A DNA stretch of 64,000 nucleotides, from assembly GCF_003259335.1 (NCBI RefSeq), contig NZ_QLLL01000015.1, positions 1-64,000 on the forward strand, written 5' to 3'. The DNA comes from Chitinophaga skermanii. Lineage in GTDB: Bacteria; Bacteroidota; Bacteroidia; Chitinophagales; Chitinophagaceae. A program made the translations under genes and the position numbers. The notes under the pieces were generated by a model. It had not been told where the DNA came from. It did no database searches and saw only the letters and a program-made list of their open reading frames with translations. Below are positions 35,044 to 43,816 of this stretch, one piece after another; position 1 is the stretch's first letter, and every line of letters starts with the position of its first letter.

Positions 35044-36020
35044 TTATACGTTATTCATGTTAAAGCATACAATAAGCAGCATGCAAAAAATGGCACGATG
35101 TAATCAATAAACGATCACTACAAGTAGGTGTAATAAATAAGGGGAAAGTAAAATTTATCTCAATAGTGTCCTTTTAATAGTTAACAAATTCACAGGTGCT
35201 ATTCGACTATTAATATTGCAAATATTCTCCATATTTCAAAGTAATTTTTCTTAGGCTTACTTGCTACTTGATTGTGAATACATTAGCCTCAGCTACCCAA
35301 GGCACATAGCGGCACTACCGTTCATTTATTGACCTATCAATTATTGCCATATCACGCCCTCATCCGGCCACAAACCGTTAATTTGTTCACGTACAGTTTC
35401 CCCTCTTTCACACCCAGCCCGGTTTAAAAAACCGGCACATCTTTGAAAGAATATTTCAAACGCATGTTGCCACGCATGAACTTTTCTATATGTTAAGTTG
35501 TATATTTACTTAATAATGAACAGGTGCTGTAAATGTTCTACCATTACACCCAATAACCTGCCTGTTCCTGTTGATATAAAAACTACGCAATAAACCCAGT
35601 ACTGGCAATTGTCCAGCAACCTCGAATGCACTTACACGGGGCCCCTCGTGCAAGGAAATGGTTGTTGATGCCTAGTACCGTTCTGCTACAATTACCCGAT
35701 TAAACAAATTAGCCTGGCATAAGTACATATTTGTATATGCTATAAAAAATTCGTTATCAACACGATAAACAATATGGTTTATATACGTGTTGATTGCTAG
35801 TAGTGTATGAATGTAACTGTGAAAATAGCAACCAAAAACTTGTTCGGGAAAAGACATGTGAATAGTTAAGACCCAAGCGTAGCCCCGATTTTCGAGCAAT
35901 TAAAACGACAAACACTAGCATATACCAGGACGGAATTGTATCAAAAAAACCATAGAAAACATCGCATGTATCAGCGTATACAATGGAGAACATCCAAAAC
36001 CAGCGATAAAAACCGGTACT
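35044..36020. other. Non-coding region upstream of the PorP/PorE-like pair
   Basis: About 1 kb of AT-rich DNA. Only short frames with poor composition are present. A GC-rich imperfect hairpin lies near 35632-35651. No clear TAnnTTTG promoter was found before the gene at 36021. Confidence 0.6.
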
Positions 36021-37016
36021 ATGAAAATTAAATTTACAGTCTTTTTCGTGCTAAGCTTTTGCTTGCTGCAAGCAACAAAAGCACAACAGCAAGTACAGTT
36101 TAGCCAGTATATTTTTAATATGCTGAACCTTAACCCAGCCTACGCCGGTTACCGCGGCGGAACTAGTCTGAATGCCATACACCGCCGGCAATGGACGGGC
36201 ATTAAAGGTGCTCCCATTACCACCGCTATTTCGGCGGATTGGCTTACCAATGCGAAAGACGACCGCTTAGCATTGAGCGCGGGTTTTATGATGGACGAAA
36301 TGGGCGCACAAAAAACGCTTTCTGGCAACATCGGGGTATCGTACCGCATACCACTGGGCGCCGATGGTGAAAAGCGACTCTGTTTCGGGATCAACGGCGG
36401 GTTCATGCAATTCCAAATGGATGGTACCGTGTTGGAATATGTAGATGAAAACGACCAACGCATCCCCGTAGGTAAACCCACCCACACCGAACCCGATGCT
36501 ACCTTCGGCGTATATTATTACACCCCGAAATACTATATCACAGCTTCTGTAAACAACCTCTTGCAATCGACCGGTATGAAAGCCTACGATTACAACGGGC
36601 AGTTCTTCACCAGCATCGTTCGCGAACCACATTTGTACGTAGGCGCCGGAGCCGTGTTTAACGTGGCTGAAAACCTTAAACTAAAACCCTCTTTCCTATG
36701 GAAAGAAGATTTTAAAGGTCCTTCCAATATCGACGTAAACGCTTTCTTGTTAATTCATGATATCCTTTGGTTAGGTGCTTCTTACCGTACAGGTTTCAAA
36801 TTGTGGGATAAAACAAACCTGCAAAAAGACCTCGAAAAGCAAGATGCCGTGGCCGCTATGCTCGAAGTATATGCCACCAAGTGGCTACGCGTTGGGTATG
36901 CGTACGATTTCACCACGAGCGGCTTGAACAACTACCAATCCGGCACGCACGAAATTTCTGTTAGTTTATTCTTCCCCAACAAACGCAAGCGGGAAATTTC
37001 ACCTAGGTACTTCTAA
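36021..37016 (+). CDS. PorP/SprF family type IX secretion membrane protein
   Basis: The 331-residue protein has a Sec signal (MKIKFTVFFVLSFCLLQATKAQ) followed by the family signature QVQFSQYIFNMLNLNPAYAG, GGTSLNAIHRRQWTGIKGAP, and later DATFGVYYYTPKYYITASVN. The barrel ends with basic and aromatic residues (ISPRYF). In T9SS bacteria this family forms outer-membrane proteins that bind PorE-like periplasmic partners or serve a specific adhesin. It is followed 11 nt later by a TPR/PD40/OmpA protein, the common PorP-PorE pairing, so the two likely form one envelope complex. No giant adhesin is adjacent, unlike the copy at 432. Confidence 0.92.
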   Translation: MKIKFTVFFVLSFCLLQATKAQQQVQFSQYIFNMLNLNPAYAGYRGGTSLNAIHRRQWTGIKGAPITTAISADWLTNAKDDRLALSAGFMMDEMGAQKTLSGNIGVSYRIPLGADGEKRLCFGINGGFMQFQMDGTVLEYVDENDQRIPVGKPTHTEPDATFGVYYYTPKYYITASVNNLLQSTGMKAYDYNGQFFTSIVREPHLYVGAGAVFNVAENLKLKPSFLWKEDFKGPSNIDVNAFLLIHDILWLGASYRTGFKLWDKTNLQKDLEKQDAVAAMLEVYATKWLRVGYAYDFTTSGLNNYQSGTHEISVSLFFPNKRKREISPRYF

Positions 37017-37027
37017 AAATAGTCGAC

Positions 37028-38707
37028 ATGCATCTAAAATTAACCTTGGTTTTGCTCTTGGTTACCGTTACTTGCTTCGCGCAGGAACAACCGAGTTACG
37101 AACAGTTGGGGGATAAATTCTTCGTTACTTACCAGTACGACAAAGCCGCCCATTCTTATGAAAAAATTGCCAAGAAGAAACACACCAAACCCATCATATT
37201 CTATCGCCTCGGCTATAGCTACGAAGAACTGGGTGATTACAGTAAAGCGATTGAAGCATACACGAAAGCTGTAGAAAAAGACCCCGCCGCCGACTCACTT
37301 TGGGTACGTATCGGCGATCTACAAAAAGTACTGCAACAATACAACGAAGCAAAAGCCAGTTACGCTAAATGTAGTCGTTGCAATACAACCAACCGAGTAG
37401 CCGGTTGCGACTCCGCTTTAATATGGCAACCCCGCGACATTACTATCACGAATTACGACGCTATTAATACAACAAACTCCGATTGGGGGGCTTATGAATT
37501 AGATGGTAACAAACTTGTTTACACGTCTAACTTCAATAGGCTCGAACCGTATACCCAGAAAATCTCCCGTCAAACCGGCGAACCTTATTTCAGGGTATAC
37601 CAATGGTCGAACCCCAAATCATCGCCCACCCGCGTGAATGTAGATGAACTCAATAACATCTTCGACCTCACCGACTATCACATCGGCCCCGCCATTTCCT
37701 CCCAAGGAAATATGTATGTGACAGTAAGCAAAATCGGCCGCAAACTGCCGAAAGAAAAAATAGGTAAACTGAATGTACATACCCGTCGACTCGAACTATT
37801 CATAATCGACGGTAACCATAAAGTCACCCCTTTCCCCTATAACGATCCTGAAAAATTCTCTACGGGCCATGCAGCCTTAACACCCGACGGTAATACCCTC
37901 TATTTCACCTCCGACCGCCCCGGTGGTTACGGCGGCACCGATATTTGGTATTGCACCCGCAGTGGCGATACATGGAGCGCTCCAGTGAATTGCGGCAACG
38001 TAATTAATACGCCCGACGATGAAATGTTCCCCTATATTGCGCCTAGTGGCACCTTGTATTTTTCAAGTGATGGCCTTGTAGGAATGGGTGGTTTAGATGT
38101 GTTTAAATCGACCGGGAGCGCGGCGAATTGGAGTTCACCCAGTAATCTTTTACCTCCGATCAATAGCAGTTACGACGATTTCTACATCGTACCGTCAAAC
38201 GATGTAGCCGGTTATTTCGCCTCTAATAGGCCCGGTGGTAAAGGCAGCGACGATATTTATTCGTACGCTGTGAAAGTGCAACCTGTGAAACAAATTCCCC
38301 CACCACCACCGCCTCCACCTCCTCCGCCACCACCACCGCCGCCGGTTGGCAAAGTGTTCGTGTTGAGGAATTTATACTACGACTTCGACAAATCCAATAT
38401 TCGTCCTGATGCAGCCGTTGTGTTAGACTCGCTCACAGAAGTACTAAGAACTTACCCAACGATGGAAATCGAGTTAAGTTCCCATACCGATAGCAGGGGT
38501 AGCGATGCGTACAACGAAAAACTGTCGCAACAGCGCGCGGCATCAGCTAAGGCTTACCTTGTACAAAAAGGCATTAGTGCCAGCAGGATACAAGCCATCG
38601 GGCTCGGTGAGAAACACCCTGTGAACCGCTGTACCAATGGCGTGAAATGTACAGAAGCCGAACACCAAGAAAATAGGCGAACGGAGGTCAAGATTCTCAA
38701 ACAGTAA
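37028..38707 (+). CDS. PorE-like TPR / PD40 propeller / OmpA protein
   Basis: The 559-residue protein has a Sec signal (to about residue 18), TPR repeats at about 23-115 (KPIIFYRLGYSYEELGDYSKA), a PD40 propeller at about 150-400 (ALTPDGNTLYFTSDRPGGYGG; FPYIAPSGTLYFSSDGLVG), a run of about 16 prolines (423-439), and an OmpA-type peptidoglycan-binding domain (YYDFDKSNIRPDA, SHTDSRGSDAYNEKLSQQRA). This is the domain order of PorE, which ties the T9SS PorK/N and PorP parts to peptidoglycan. With several paralogues usual per genome, it may be a dedicated version for the upstream PorP. A C-rich DNA stretch encodes the proline linker. A terminator follows. Confidence 0.88.
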   Translation: MHLKLTLVLLLVTVTCFAQEQPSYEQLGDKFFVTYQYDKAAHSYEKIAKKKHTKPIIFYRLGYSYEELGDYSKAIEAYTKAVEKDPAADSLWVRIGDLQKVLQQYNEAKASYAKCSRCNTTNRVAGCDSALIWQPRDITITNYDAINTTNSDWGAYELDGNKLVYTSNFNRLEPYTQKISRQTGEPYFRVYQWSNPKSSPTRVNVDELNNIFDLTDYHIGPAISSQGNMYVTVSKIGRKLPKEKIGKLNVHTRRLELFIIDGNHKVTPFPYNDPEKFSTGHAALTPDGNTLYFTSDRPGGYGGTDIWYCTRSGDTWSAPVNCGNVINTPDDEMFPYIAPSGTLYFSSDGLVGMGGLDVFKSTGSAANWSSPSNLLPPINSSYDDFYIVPSNDVAGYFASNRPGGKGSDDIYSYAVKVQPVKQIPPPPPPPPPPPPPPPPVGKVFVLRNLYYDFDKSNIRPDAAVVLDSLTEVLRTYPTMEIELSSHTDSRGSDAYNEKLSQQRAASAKAYLVQKGISASRIQAIGLGEKHPVNRCTNGVKCTEAEHQENRRTEVKILKQ

Positions 38708-38725
38708 ACAAGCTTTTTCAGCATA

Positions 38726-38761
38726 CAAAAAGCAGGCATACCTAGTGTATAGCCTGCTTTT
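38726..38761 (+). terminator. Intrinsic terminator after the PorP/PorE-like pair
   Basis: AAAAAGCAGGC (38726-38736) pairs perfectly with GCCTGCTTTTT (38751-38761), with a T-run after the stem. Confidence 0.85.
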
Positions 38762-38834
38762 TTCGTGTAAACAATTGCTGCGGGGTGTTGTTGTAGAACC
38801 GTAACCCATCATTCTTAGATTAAAAGCAACAGGT

Positions 38835-39617
38835 ATGGAGAAAATTATCGTCGCCGCCTTCGAAGGCAAAGAAAAAGCCATGGCCGCTTGGCAACGCTTG
38901 AAAGATTTAGAAGCCTTGAACGATATTGCCGTGTATAGAAAAGTACTCGTTCATGCGAAAGATAACGGCGAAGCCGCCGTGATAGTAGACGATGGCGACC
39001 CAGATACAGGTTGGCGCGCAGTAACAGGTGCTACCTTTGGAGGGTTCATTGGCTTAATTGGCGGACCAATTGGCGTGATTATTGGAGCTACCTTTGGGTT
39101 GTTTGCGGGCGCCTTTGATGAGGTGGATGCCTATGATGTAAGCCAAGATTTCTTAATGCAAATAAAAACGCAATCGATACCGGGCAGTTATACCATCATC
39201 ATCCAAGTAGAAGAAGAAAATGAAGTGTTTATCGATACGTATTTAACACCCTATGCAGATCGAATTACACGCACCGACATCAGAACCATTTACAACAATT
39301 ATTCCCAGCGAGAAGCCGAAGAAGAAGCAAAGCAAATAGCCTTAGCAGAACAAGAATTGCGCGATGCCATTGAAGACGTGAAACCCTCGGCCAAAGCAAA
39401 GCTAGACAAACTCGAAGCCGCGTACAAGAAAAAGAAAGACGAGATAGAAAAGAATATCGCGGCCTACGAGAAAGAAGAAGCCTATAAATCTCAAAAAATA
39501 ACGCAGAAGATTGCCCAAGTAGAGGGCGCCGACAAAAAGAAATGGGAAGATGTGAAAGAAAAAATCACCATCGACCTACAATCTACGAAAGCGCGCATAC
39601 GGCAGATCTTCCGCTAG
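38835..39617 (+). CDS. DUF1269-like membrane-associated protein with coiled-coil tail
   Basis: The 260-residue protein starts KIIVAAFEGKEKAMAAWQRL, the ferredoxin-like opening of DUF1269 proteins, followed by the Gly-rich hydrophobic segment ATFGGFIGLIGGPIGVIIGA. Beyond residue 150 it is a long, highly charged helix (QREAEEEAKQIALAEQELRD and onward) that probably forms a coiled coil. The family is of unknown function and has been linked to envelope stress. The coiled-coil extension is not typical of short members. It precedes an AI-2E-like exporter gene by 24 nt and may be co-expressed with it. Confidence 0.7.
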   Translation: MEKIIVAAFEGKEKAMAAWQRLKDLEALNDIAVYRKVLVHAKDNGEAAVIVDDGDPDTGWRAVTGATFGGFIGLIGGPIGVIIGATFGLFAGAFDEVDAYDVSQDFLMQIKTQSIPGSYTIIIQVEEENEVFIDTYLTPYADRITRTDIRTIYNNYSQREAEEEAKQIALAEQELRDAIEDVKPSAKAKLDKLEAAYKKKKDEIEKNIAAYEKEEAYKSQKITQKIAQVEGADKKKWEDVKEKITIDLQSTKARIRQIFR

Positions 39618-39641
39618 CCATCACGCTATAAAATTGAATAG

Positions 39642-40709
39642 ATGACACATTTCAACATTACCGTTAGACGATCGATAGAATTAGTAGGGTTGTTTTTCTT
39701 AGGATACATTTTGTATATCGGCAAAGGAATTATTACCCCGATATTACTGGCCTTTTTCACTTGCTTAGTACTGTTACCCATCTTTCAATTTTTACGGCGT
39801 AAGCGCGTACCGGAAATACTGGCCATCATCATTTGTATTGTTTTTCTTTTCATGATGATGGGTGGCCTCATTTGGTTCTTCACCGCGCAAATATCGTCGT
39901 TGGCCCGTGACTTCCCCACGCTGCAAACGAATGTAATGCACTATTTGAATGAATTAAGTGAATGGATTAATGAAAAAACAGACTTCTCTAGCGAGAAACA
40001 ACTGGAAATGGTGAATAACCAAAGCAACATGCTGCTTAGCTATGCTGGCGGCCTATTGGGTACCACTGCCTCGTCAATCAGCTCGGTGGTGGTATTGCTT
40101 GGGTTATTGCCTTTGTATGTTTTCCTGATACTTTTTTATAGAAACCTCATTTTGCAGTTCTTGTACATGTGGGTACCTAAAACAGCGCATGATAACTTGG
40201 ATAAAACCATCACGGAAATCCAAGTAATTATGAAAAGTTACCTCCTCGGCCTTTTCATAGAGTTAATCTACATGACGGTTTTAGTAGGTTTGATCTTATT
40301 GCTGTTTGGGATTAAGCATGCATTATTAATTGGCGTAATCGTAGCAATTTTGAATTTGATTCCGTATGTTGGGCCTTTTATTAGTAATATCATTGCCATC
40401 ATGTTGACCTTAACTTCCGGCAGTAGTTTTATTGCTGTGATTGAAGTGGTGGCAGTAATTTATGTTGTTCAACTGATCGACAACAATATTTTGATGCCTC
40501 GCATCGTTGGAGGTAAAATAAAGATCAATGCACTGGCTACCATTATCGGGATTTTACTGGGTGGAGCCATTATGGGTGCTTGGGGGATGTTTTTGTCGTT
40601 ACCTATTATTGCAGTATTAAAAATCATCTTCAATAATTCTACCAACTTCAAGCATTGGGGCATATTACTTGGTGATACCCGTCCCGAACATCGCCCCGTA
40701 CGAGAGTAG
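39642..40709 (+). CDS. AI-2E family transporter
   Basis: The 355-residue protein has eight predicted membrane helices in the AI-2E exporter arrangement (PF01594): N-terminal pair, a long soluble stretch (residues about 85-140), then LGLLPLYVFLILFYRNLIL, and the conserved C-terminal block NLIPYVGPFISN, QLIDNNILMPRIVGGKIKIN and LGGAIMGAWGMFLSLPIIAV. Substrates proven in the family include autoinducer 2, sodium/proton and others, so no substrate is claimed here. In the inner membrane. Downstream of the DUF1269-like gene and upstream of a small lipoprotein. Confidence 0.88.
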   Translation: MTHFNITVRRSIELVGLFFLGYILYIGKGIITPILLAFFTCLVLLPIFQFLRRKRVPEILAIIICIVFLFMMMGGLIWFFTAQISSLARDFPTLQTNVMHYLNELSEWINEKTDFSSEKQLEMVNNQSNMLLSYAGGLLGTTASSISSVVVLLGLLPLYVFLILFYRNLILQFLYMWVPKTAHDNLDKTITEIQVIMKSYLLGLFIELIYMTVLVGLILLLFGIKHALLIGVIVAILNLIPYVGPFISNIIAIMLTLTSGSSFIAVIEVVAVIYVVQLIDNNILMPRIVGGKIKINALATIIGILLGGAIMGAWGMFLSLPIIAVLKIIFNNSTNFKHWGILLGDTRPEHRPVRE

Positions 40710-40750
40710 CAACATACATTTAATTATATTACACGGCTCAATTTTTAACT

Positions 40751-41350
40751 ATGAAGAATCTATCCTTTGCCGCTATCCTATTGATGACCGCCTGCCAGGC
40801 TACAACAACCACTTCCACGGAACCAACAACAACACCCACGGAAGCTGCCCCTGTTGGAGCAGCAGCTACACCTCCTAGTAACGCGAACAAAGTAGGCGAA
40901 GAAGTACACGGCGACTTTAATGGCGACGGGAAACCTGAAACTGCCTACGTGGTACAAACCGCGCAAGCCGAAGGCAACCCGGTAGAAGACGGCAAACCGG
41001 CCAATTACGAAGTACGATTTTCTGATGAAAGCATGCCTAATATCAACATTGGCTGCTGTGAAAGTTTATTAATCAATGAAGGAGATTTGAATGGCGATGG
41101 TAAAGATGAACTGTCTACCTACCAAGCACCTATGAATGGCAATACCTACGCCATGAAAACATACTCCTTCCACGATAAAAACTGGAAAACCTTTATAGAT
41201 ACTTTCTTAATTCCAACCGGCGGCGAAGAATTAACATTGGATGCCTTGGAGCAACGAATTGTATTAGAGAACGGTAAAGTGTACTACTATGATGTGGATG
41301 TGAATGATGAGAACTTCCAATTAGTAAAGAAACCGGCGAAAACAATGTAA
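40751..41350 (+). CDS. Small lipoprotein with EF-hand-like DxNGDGxxE motifs
   Basis: The 199-residue product has a lipobox (AAILLMTAC, Cys15), a Thr/Pro/Ala-rich linker (residues 16-45) and two copies of a calcium-loop-like motif: DFNGDGKPE (about 54-62) and DLNGDGKDE (about 113-121), as in FG-GAP/VCBS-type repeats. The pair may bind calcium and help the domain fold. The cysteine pair GCCES in the middle is unusual. It is probably anchored in the outer membrane; function is unknown. A terminator follows. Confidence 0.72.
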   Translation: MKNLSFAAILLMTACQATTTTSTEPTTTPTEAAPVGAAATPPSNANKVGEEVHGDFNGDGKPETAYVVQTAQAEGNPVEDGKPANYEVRFSDESMPNINIGCCESLLINEGDLNGDGKDELSTYQAPMNGNTYAMKTYSFHDKNWKTFIDTFLIPTGGEELTLDALEQRIVLENGKVYYYDVDVNDENFQLVKKPAKTM

Positions 41351-41378
41351 AGCTGTTTTTGCTGTATATACCATATAA

Positions 41379-41412
41379 CAAACCCCGGTGAGTATTGGCT
41401 TACCGGGATTTG
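41379..41412 (+). terminator. Intrinsic terminator after the small lipoprotein
   Basis: CAAACCCCGGT (41379-41389) pairs with ACCGGGATTTG (41402-41412), with one mismatch, followed by TTTTTT. Confidence 0.75.
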
Positions 41413-41596
41413 TTTTTTAGCAAAAGAATAGCATGCCGGTAATTTTAATACGCAATAGAATACCAAAGCAAGTGCTTTTACTTGCAAGACATTGGTAAAG
41501 GTCTTTTACGAAGGATGAGGGTTAAGGTAGGTGAGTCAAACTAATATTGGGTCACTATTCAACAAGAAATATCATCACGAATAAGGAGTAGCATAG

Positions 41597-41995
41597 CTAT
41601 ATAGCCAGCGAATCTTTCATGAGCAATAAGGCCAACATGCCGCCATCGGCAATGCGCTTACCGAGGTTTAAAATGTAAGTCGAAAAGTCTTTGGTATAGC
41701 CTTGGTGGAAAATAACCGTTTGGGCTGTCCAAGGAGCCGGTTCATGATCGTGCTCTACTTTCGACATAATCATAGCTGTAGGAAGCTGGGATTCTCGTAG
41801 CATAATGCGTGTTACTTCTTTCGGATCGATCACTTGACCTTGTAGAGAAAATTGTTGTTTTAAAACAAATGGGAGGATAATGTCCGATTTGATTTTTTCG
41901 AGATTTGGGTTGTCTAACTCGTAAAATTCCTGTGCCCCGTTAAAGTTATTAGTAGACAGGAATACGTGAAAATAGATATTAGGGTACTTTTTCAT
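41597..41995 (-). CDS. Hypothetical protein, 132 residues
   Basis: No named family can be given with confidence. The pattern ELDNPNLEKIKSDIILPFVL followed by GQVIDPKEVTRIMLRESQLP resembles a small N-terminal domain that I recall from larger nucleotide-sensing or TIR-like proteins, where a strand, an Asp-Leu helix, and an I-x-P-x-x-V-x-R-I segment are conserved. Here that domain is followed only by a short tail (WTAQTVIFHQGYTKDFSTYI), with no effector domain. No signal peptide. It lies upstream of an intergenic gap on one side and downstream of two hypothetical genes on the same strand. Confidence 0.5.
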   Translation of the reverse strand: MKKYPNIYFHVFLSTNNFNGAQEFYELDNPNLEKIKSDIILPFVLKQQFSLQGQVIDPKEVTRIMLRESQLPTAMIMSKVEHDHEPAPWTAQTVIFHQGYTKDFSTYILNLGKRIADGGMLALLLMKDSLAI

Positions 41996-42040
41996 AACTG
42001 TGTACTTTTATAGTCGGTACACTAATATAAAAAACACCAC

Positions 42041-42397
42041 TTATAATCCCAATTCAGTCGTTAGCACGGGTTGCACATCCATTTCCTTTAGTATTGTTAC
42101 TATGTACTTTATGATATTCATATCCTCCAAAGGAGTGATATAATCTTCGAATTTGACCATGATATAATACGGGTAAGCTTCATACTTGGGCTGTAGCATG
42201 ATTTGTTCGTTTTTCACAAGGCACATCCCGGCATTCTTGAATTCCAATAAATGATAATCACCGCCTAAAGCGGCGCTATTCCGTTTGCTGGCTTGTTGGA
42301 AAACCACCATGGGTTCGGCTTGGTTTTCAAATTTAGATCTGAGCCATACAGCGAGTTCGTCGAATAACTCGATGGTTTGAATAAATATATAATACAC
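42041..42397 (-). CDS. Hypothetical protein, GTG start, 118 residues
   Basis: The frame is open from 42490, but its first part overlaps the preceding gene by 65 nt. A GTG at 42397, 28 nt after that gene's stop, is preceded six bases upstream by AGAGGAAAG, a good ribosome-binding site and rare in this window, so it is the better start. The protein (from VYYIFIQTIELFDELAVWL) alternates strands and helices (PYYIMVKFEDYITPLEDMNI) and matches no family I know. Probably translated together with the 172-residue protein upstream. Confidence 0.55.
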   Translation of the reverse strand: MYYIFIQTIELFDELAVWLRSKFENQAEPMVVFQQASKRNSAALGGDYHLLEFKNAGMCLVKNEQIMLQPKYEAYPYYIMVKFEDYITPLEDMNIIKYIVTILKEMDVQPVLTTELGL

Positions 42398-42425
42398 GTT
42401 GGTCTTTCCTCTTTTATCTCGTTCG

Positions 42426-42944
42426 CTACTTAAATTCAATTGTTTCACCGTTCGGAATAGCTTTACCGGCCATCTTTTGCGCTTGCACAAAAGCGGGCTC
42501 GTCGAGGGCTATGAAACCTTTCGGCGCCTTGTTCGCTTTGCCTTGGTAGATGCCTACGAATGCTTTGCGAAGGGTTCTATAAGTAGCGGGATCTGTTATT
42601 TTGAAATATTGCTTATACCAACCTTGTACGAATTGCTCGTTGACCACTTTCGGCCGGTTGGACCGTTCCCGGTGTTGCAAAATTTGTTCCATAGTAATGG
42701 CATCGATATCCCCGGGGTGTAAAAAGTACACACGTTTACCCGATAAACGGTTACTTCCGGCCCGTTGAAACACCCCAGCATGGTGCCATTCCTTGGCAAA
42801 TGGTATCAAATCCTTCGCCGAAACTTTCTCACCAAATTTTTTCGACAATGCAGCCGCTACCTCCCCCGCTTTCTTCAAACCCCGCTCCTCGGCCATCAAG
42901 TAATTCTCCGATTTCCCTTGCCGAATGTATTGCTGCATTTTCAT
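42426..42944 (-). CDS. Hypothetical protein, 172 residues
   Basis: A soluble helical protein with no recognised family. The N-terminal part (AGEVAAALSKKFGEKVSAKD) and the central KRVYFLHPGDIDAITMEQIL are notable; Lys/Arg content is high and there is no signal peptide. It is upstream of the 118-residue protein in the same direction, 28 nt apart. The pair has no mobile-element signature nearby. The frame is clean for 172 codons and codon use resembles the neighbours, so it is likely a real gene of unknown function. Confidence 0.6.
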   Translation of the reverse strand: MKMQQYIRQGKSENYLMAEERGLKKAGEVAAALSKKFGEKVSAKDLIPFAKEWHHAGVFQRAGSNRLSGKRVYFLHPGDIDAITMEQILQHRERSNRPKVVNEQFVQGWYKQYFKITDPATYRTLRKAFVGIYQGKANKAPKGFIALDEPAFVQAQKMAGKAIPNGETIEFK

Positions 42945-43816
42945 GAGCGAAAATTACACATATTCGCGCTAATTTTAAAACAACCAGCCCGAAAATCTGC
43001 TACCCAGCTACATTGTAGCCAAATTATTTTTAGCACAGCTATTGATATGCTTGCAATCGAATTCATAAGTTGCATAATGTACAATTTCAGCCAGGCGATT
43101 GCCAGGACGGCGTTCTAATGACTATCATGCGTAGCACAACAATCAACTGTTGAAAGTTAGATGATGACTTTCAACTGGCAATTTTTTCCGCATTCGAGTA
43201 CTAGACGAACATGTCGACTTGCTCTAAAACGGCCTGTTCACAATACCCATGTCCTGCATATCAACAAATAAAAAAAGTCAATTTCTATTTATTGCACCCA
43301 AACACAAACTTCATTCCATTCGAACACATTCATCCTCTCAAACCCAATACAGCAAGTATTTACAATAAAAATCAATTATTCACAAGAAGTAGTAAAAACG
43401 CTTTCATTTATTGATACATCAATCATTACTTTGTCAATATTCTCCGCTTTCATATAACCATCACCGTTAGCATTTTCCAAATTTTAAAAATCATTTTCCC
43501 GAATCAATAAACACATAAAATGTTTGCAATCCTACCTTTGCCCTGCGAACTAAATAAGCTGTGTATTAAAACACACAAACTATCAACTATTGCCTAAAAC
43601 CGCCTTCTATAGCGTATTTACAGCAATATTTTAAAGTGTATTATAACCCAAATTGTTAGCAATACCAGTGCGGGATTGTCATGCTATTAACAGAGAAAAA
43701 AAATCCTATTATGCAAATATCCAATGGGCATAACGAGATGCTAATGCCTAAACTTTCCAATTAATTTAATTCCGGGCCGCGGAAAGCCCTAACCAAATAA
43801 AAAACGATACAAAAAG
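42945..43816. other. Long leader and promoter region of the siderophore-uptake operon
   Basis: About 870 nt without a credible gene. A TACCTTTG box at 43533-43540 matches TAnnTTTG and would give a leader of about 270 nt before the TonB receptor gene. No cobalamin, FMN or other riboswitch core and no clear Fur box was recognised. Many short A/T runs are present. Confidence 0.5.
43533..43540 (+). promoter_or_regulatory. Candidate -7 box of the siderophore-uptake operon
   Basis: TACCTTTG matches TAnnTTTG. No -33 TTTG stands at 19-21 nt, so the call is tentative. Confidence 0.35.

Noticed and set aside
35632-35651. Terminator-like GC hairpin in the gap
   Set aside because: The stem is imperfect, there is no T-run and no gene ends nearby.
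35672-35993. Short minus-strand ORFs (75 and 78 codons) upstream of the PorP gene
   Set aside because: Overlapping frames with unusual composition, no start context and no family; likely chance.
43541-43816. Riboswitch in the leader of the TonB receptor gene
   Set aside because: No cobalamin, FMN, TPP or other conserved core was recognised, so only a long leader is reported.
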